The translations under genes were made by a program, and so were the position numbers. From Kiritimatiellia bacterium (GTDB taxonomy: Bacteria > Verrucomicrobiota > Kiritimatiellia > RFP12 > UBA3636), in assembly GCA_017476965.1 (NCBI GenBank), contig JAFUXX010000341.1, positions 1 through 6,795 of the forward strand: a stretch of DNA of 6,795 bases, given 5' to 3'. The first letter of the stretch is position 1. Every line of letters begins with the position of its first letter. Positions 5,130 to 6,795 of the stretch are shown here, in pieces. The notes beneath the pieces are model-generated. The model saw only the letters and a list, made by a program, of their open reading frames with translations, ran no database searches and was not told the origin of the DNA.

Positions 5130-5137
5130 TGTGGCCC

Positions 5138-6097
5138 ATGGAACGTCGAATACCATTTCAATCGAAGTGCCTGCCGCACGAGGCGAGGCTTCGGCAATGG
5201 CGCGCCGAGGGGGCGAGCTGGCACGACTTGGCCGCACGGCTGAAGGCGGAGCACGGGCTTTCCGTCTCGCGCGGGGCAGTCCGGTCGTTTCTGCTCCGCG
5301 CGGAGCGGCGGCGTCCTACGCTCTTCTTCGAGCGCATCCCCGAGGAGCGTCGCACTGGAGTTTTGAAGCAAATCGCCGCTTTGTGGACGCACGACTCGAA
5401 CACCATCGAAGGCAACACGCTCTCGCTCGGCGACACGATCAAGATACTGGAATACGGCATCACGATTTCGGGAAAGTCGATCAGGGAACACGAAGAAGTC
5501 TACGGCCATCGCCGTGCAATCGATCTGGTCTACGATGCCGCCAAGCGGGGTTCGTTTTCGCGAGACGACCTTTTTGCGCTTCACAAGGCGGTCATGCCCG
5601 CCGTCGCCATCGACTGGGAAAAACCGGTCGGAGCCTGGAAGCAAGAACCTAACGGAACTCTCGGAGAAGTGGACGGCCGCCCGGAGTTTCTCGAATACGC
5701 CGATCCGGCATTCGTCCCGGAACTCATGACCCGGTGGCTCGCGGATTTCAATGAAGCCCTTGCGCGCCCGATTCGCGCCGTGGACGCGCTTGAAGCCTAC
5801 GCGGCGGCACATGTCTCTTTCGTTTCCATCCATCCGTTTTTCGACGGCAACGGGAGGCTCGCACGGCTCCTCGCGAATCTGCCGGTGTTGCGGGCCGGAG
5901 AGCCGCCAGTGGTAGTGGATGCCGCCCGCAGGGCCGAATACATCGACATTCTTTGGGAATATCGCCGCACCGCCGGCGCGCTTGTTCCGTCCGCCGGCGC
6001 GCTCGTGCGCCGCAACGCCGCCTTCCGGCGCTTTGTGGACTTCCTCCGCCCCGACTGGGACCGCGTCCGGGAAATGTGCCTGGGTTCGGGGCGTTGA
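5138..6097 (+). CDS. Class II Fic-domain protein with N-terminal helix-turn-helix
   Basis: A complete 319-residue protein. Fic enzymes usually transfer AMP (or another nucleotide/phosphoryl group) from a nucleotide to a hydroxyl side chain of a target protein. The catalytic motif HPFFDGNGRLAR is intact at 232-243 (His232, Asp236, Asn238, Arg240). An upstream inhibitory motif S-x-x-x-E-G at 87-92 (SNTIEG, Glu91) marks it as class II: the Glu is expected to compete with the ATP gamma-phosphate and keep the enzyme autoinhibited, so no separate antitoxin is required. The preceding segment about 19-58 (RQWRAEGASWHDLAARLKAE then SVSRGAVRSFLLR) looks like a helix-turn-helix. SGKSIREHEEVYGH at 111-124 is the usual Fic core element before the active site. 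ATG 5138 is chosen because an earlier in-frame TTG (5102) lies inside the inverted repeat and upstream of the predicted transcription start. Own promoter, no partner gene. Target unknown. Confidence 0.93.
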   Translation: MERRIPFQSKCLPHEARLRQWRAEGASWHDLAARLKAEHGLSVSRGAVRSFLLRAERRRPTLFFERIPEERRTGVLKQIAALWTHDSNTIEGNTLSLGDTIKILEYGITISGKSIREHEEVYGHRRAIDLVYDAAKRGSFSRDDLFALHKAVMPAVAIDWEKPVGAWKQEPNGTLGEVDGRPEFLEYADPAFVPELMTRWLADFNEALARPIRAVDALEAYAAAHVSFVSIHPFFDGNGRLARLLANLPVLRAGEPPVVVDAARRAEYIDILWEYRRTAGALVPSAGALVRRNAAFRRFVDFLRPDWDRVREMCLGSGR

Positions 6098-6169
6098 AAG
6101 AGCGGCGCCCGCGCCGGGACTGCGAACGCTGCGGAATGGAGGCGCGGATTCAGCGGAGGACGGCGGCGG

Positions 6170-6795
6170 TCATTTGCGGCGGCGGGTGCAGAGATTCGCG
6201 AACAACGCGCCGCCGAGGTTGTGCCACACGCTGAAGAGGGCGCCGGGCAGAGCGGCGAGCGGCGCGGAGGCGAAATGCGTCGCGGCAAGCGAAACGGCGA
6301 GTCCGGAGTTCTGCATCCCCACTTCGATGGCGAGCGTCCGGCGGCGCGCGGCGTCCATGCCTGCTGCCTTCGCGACCGCCCACCCGAGGAGCATTCCGAG
6401 GGCGTTGTGCAGCACGACAGCCGCCGCGACGGCCCCGGCCGCTTCGCGGATGCGCCCTGCGGCCGCGGCGACGACGCCGGCGACGATCACGGCGACCACG
6501 ACGGCCGAAAAAGCAGGCATGGCTCGCCTGACGCGGCTCGCGGCGGCGCCGAAAACTTCGTTGAAAGCGACGCCCGCCAGCACCGGCGCCAGCACCACCT
6601 TCACGATCGAAAGGAGCATTGCCGCGGCGTCCACCCCAACGGTTTTGTCGGCCAGGAGCAGCACGAGCGCCGGAGTGGCGAGAGGCGAAAGCAGCGTGGA
6701 ACACGCGGTCATCGTGACGGACAGCGCCACGTCGCCGCCGGCCAGATAGGCCATGACGTTCGAGGCCGTGCCGCCGGGACACGCGCCGACGAGAA
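6170..6795 (-). CDS. Bile acid:sodium symporter (BASS) family transporter, C-terminal 207 residues
   Basis: The frame is open from the right edge (first full codon begins at 6793) to TGA at 6170, giving 207 residues of a membrane protein whose N-terminus lies beyond the window. Two signatures of the BASS/SBF fold are visible: GACPGGTASNVMAYLAGG near the left end of the fragment, the crossover region that contributes to Na+ binding, and EVGMQNSGLAVSLA further on, the second crossover. Several hydrophobic segments lie between (for example around STLLSPLATPALVLLLA, SAVVVAVIVAGVVAAAAG and VAAAVVLHNALGMLLGW). It should be an inner-membrane Na+-coupled carrier for organic anions; family members move bile acids, pyruvate, pantothenate or other acids, and the substrate cannot be assigned. 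It converges on the fic gene with a 72-bp gap. An internal ATG at 6754 is not the start, since the conserved motif extends upstream of it. Confidence 0.92.
   Translation of the reverse strand, partial: LVGACPGGTASNVMAYLAGGDVALSVTMTACSTLLSPLATPALVLLLADKTVGVDAAAMLLSIVKVVLAPVLAGVAFNEVFGAAASRVRRAMPAFSAVVVAVIVAGVVAAAAGRIREAAGAVAAAVVLHNALGMLLGWAVAKAAGMDAARRRTLAIEVGMQNSGLAVSLAATHFASAPLAALPGALFSVWHNLGGALFANLCTRRRK

Noticed and set aside
5102..5137. TTG at 5102 as an earlier start for the Fic protein.
   Set aside because: It lies inside the inverted repeat and at the -35 box, upstream of the predicted transcription start; the protein aligns sensibly from the ATG at 5138.
6103..6116. GC-rich hairpin just after the fic stop as a rho-independent terminator.
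   Set aside because: The arms CGGCGC/GCGCCG leave a 2-nt loop, there is no T-run on either side, and such short GC palindromes are expected by chance at this composition.

Overview
The window is GC-rich and tightly packed. It reads as a piece of chromosome from a bacterium of the Verrucomicrobiota/Kiritimatiellota–Lentisphaerota kind. That placement is inference: it rests on the company of gene families (DUF4143-type ATPases, a Gly-rich Ser/Thr kinase N-lobe, an AraC regulator of sugar-regulator type, a GH127 glycosidase piece, and a secreted-protein tail with an ADLDPADPDD-type motif). No rRNA or other phylogenetic marker is present.

Layout. 1-1535 is a conserved housekeeping block on the minus strand, transcribed right to left: nusB (1002-1535), an HAD-IIA (NagD-like) phosphatase (199-990) and the first 36 codons of a lipoprotein (1-108). 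It has a good sigma70-like promoter at 1543-1572, placed so close to the nusB ATG that the message may be leaderless. 1571-1727 is a divergent intergenic region holding a 45-bp tandem duplication and a 47-nt AT-rich palindrome. 1730-2934 is a self-contained plus-strand cassette: consensus-like promoter, strong ribosome binding site and an intact AAA_14/DUF4143 ATPase.

2935-5043 is a graveyard of broken genes. In order they are a secreted-protein C-terminal tail with an in-frame stop (minus), a Ser/Thr kinase reduced to its N-lobe and frameshifted relative to that tail (minus), the last third of a second DUF4143 ATPase with no P-loop (minus), three and a half tandem 22-23 bp repeats, an AraC regulator reduced to its DNA-binding end (minus), and a GH127 glycosidase reduced to its C-terminal end (plus). 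The last two fragments meet head to head at one CATG.

5086-6097 is another compact plus-strand cassette: a perfect 14-bp inverted repeat wrapped around a promoter, then an intact class II Fic protein with an N-terminal helix-turn-helix. 6170-6795 is the C-terminal part of a minus-strand BASS-family (bile acid:sodium symporter) transporter that runs off the right end.

How it fits together. The nusB block and the transporter look like ordinary resident genes. Between them is a variable region in which three accessory genes (ATPase, ATPase remnant, Fic) each carry an AT-rich symmetrical element next to the start. The two ATPase loci share a GAAATTT core in that element. I read this as a hot spot for insertion and decay of small self-regulated genes. 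The structural facts are visible in the sequence; the hot-spot reading is inference.
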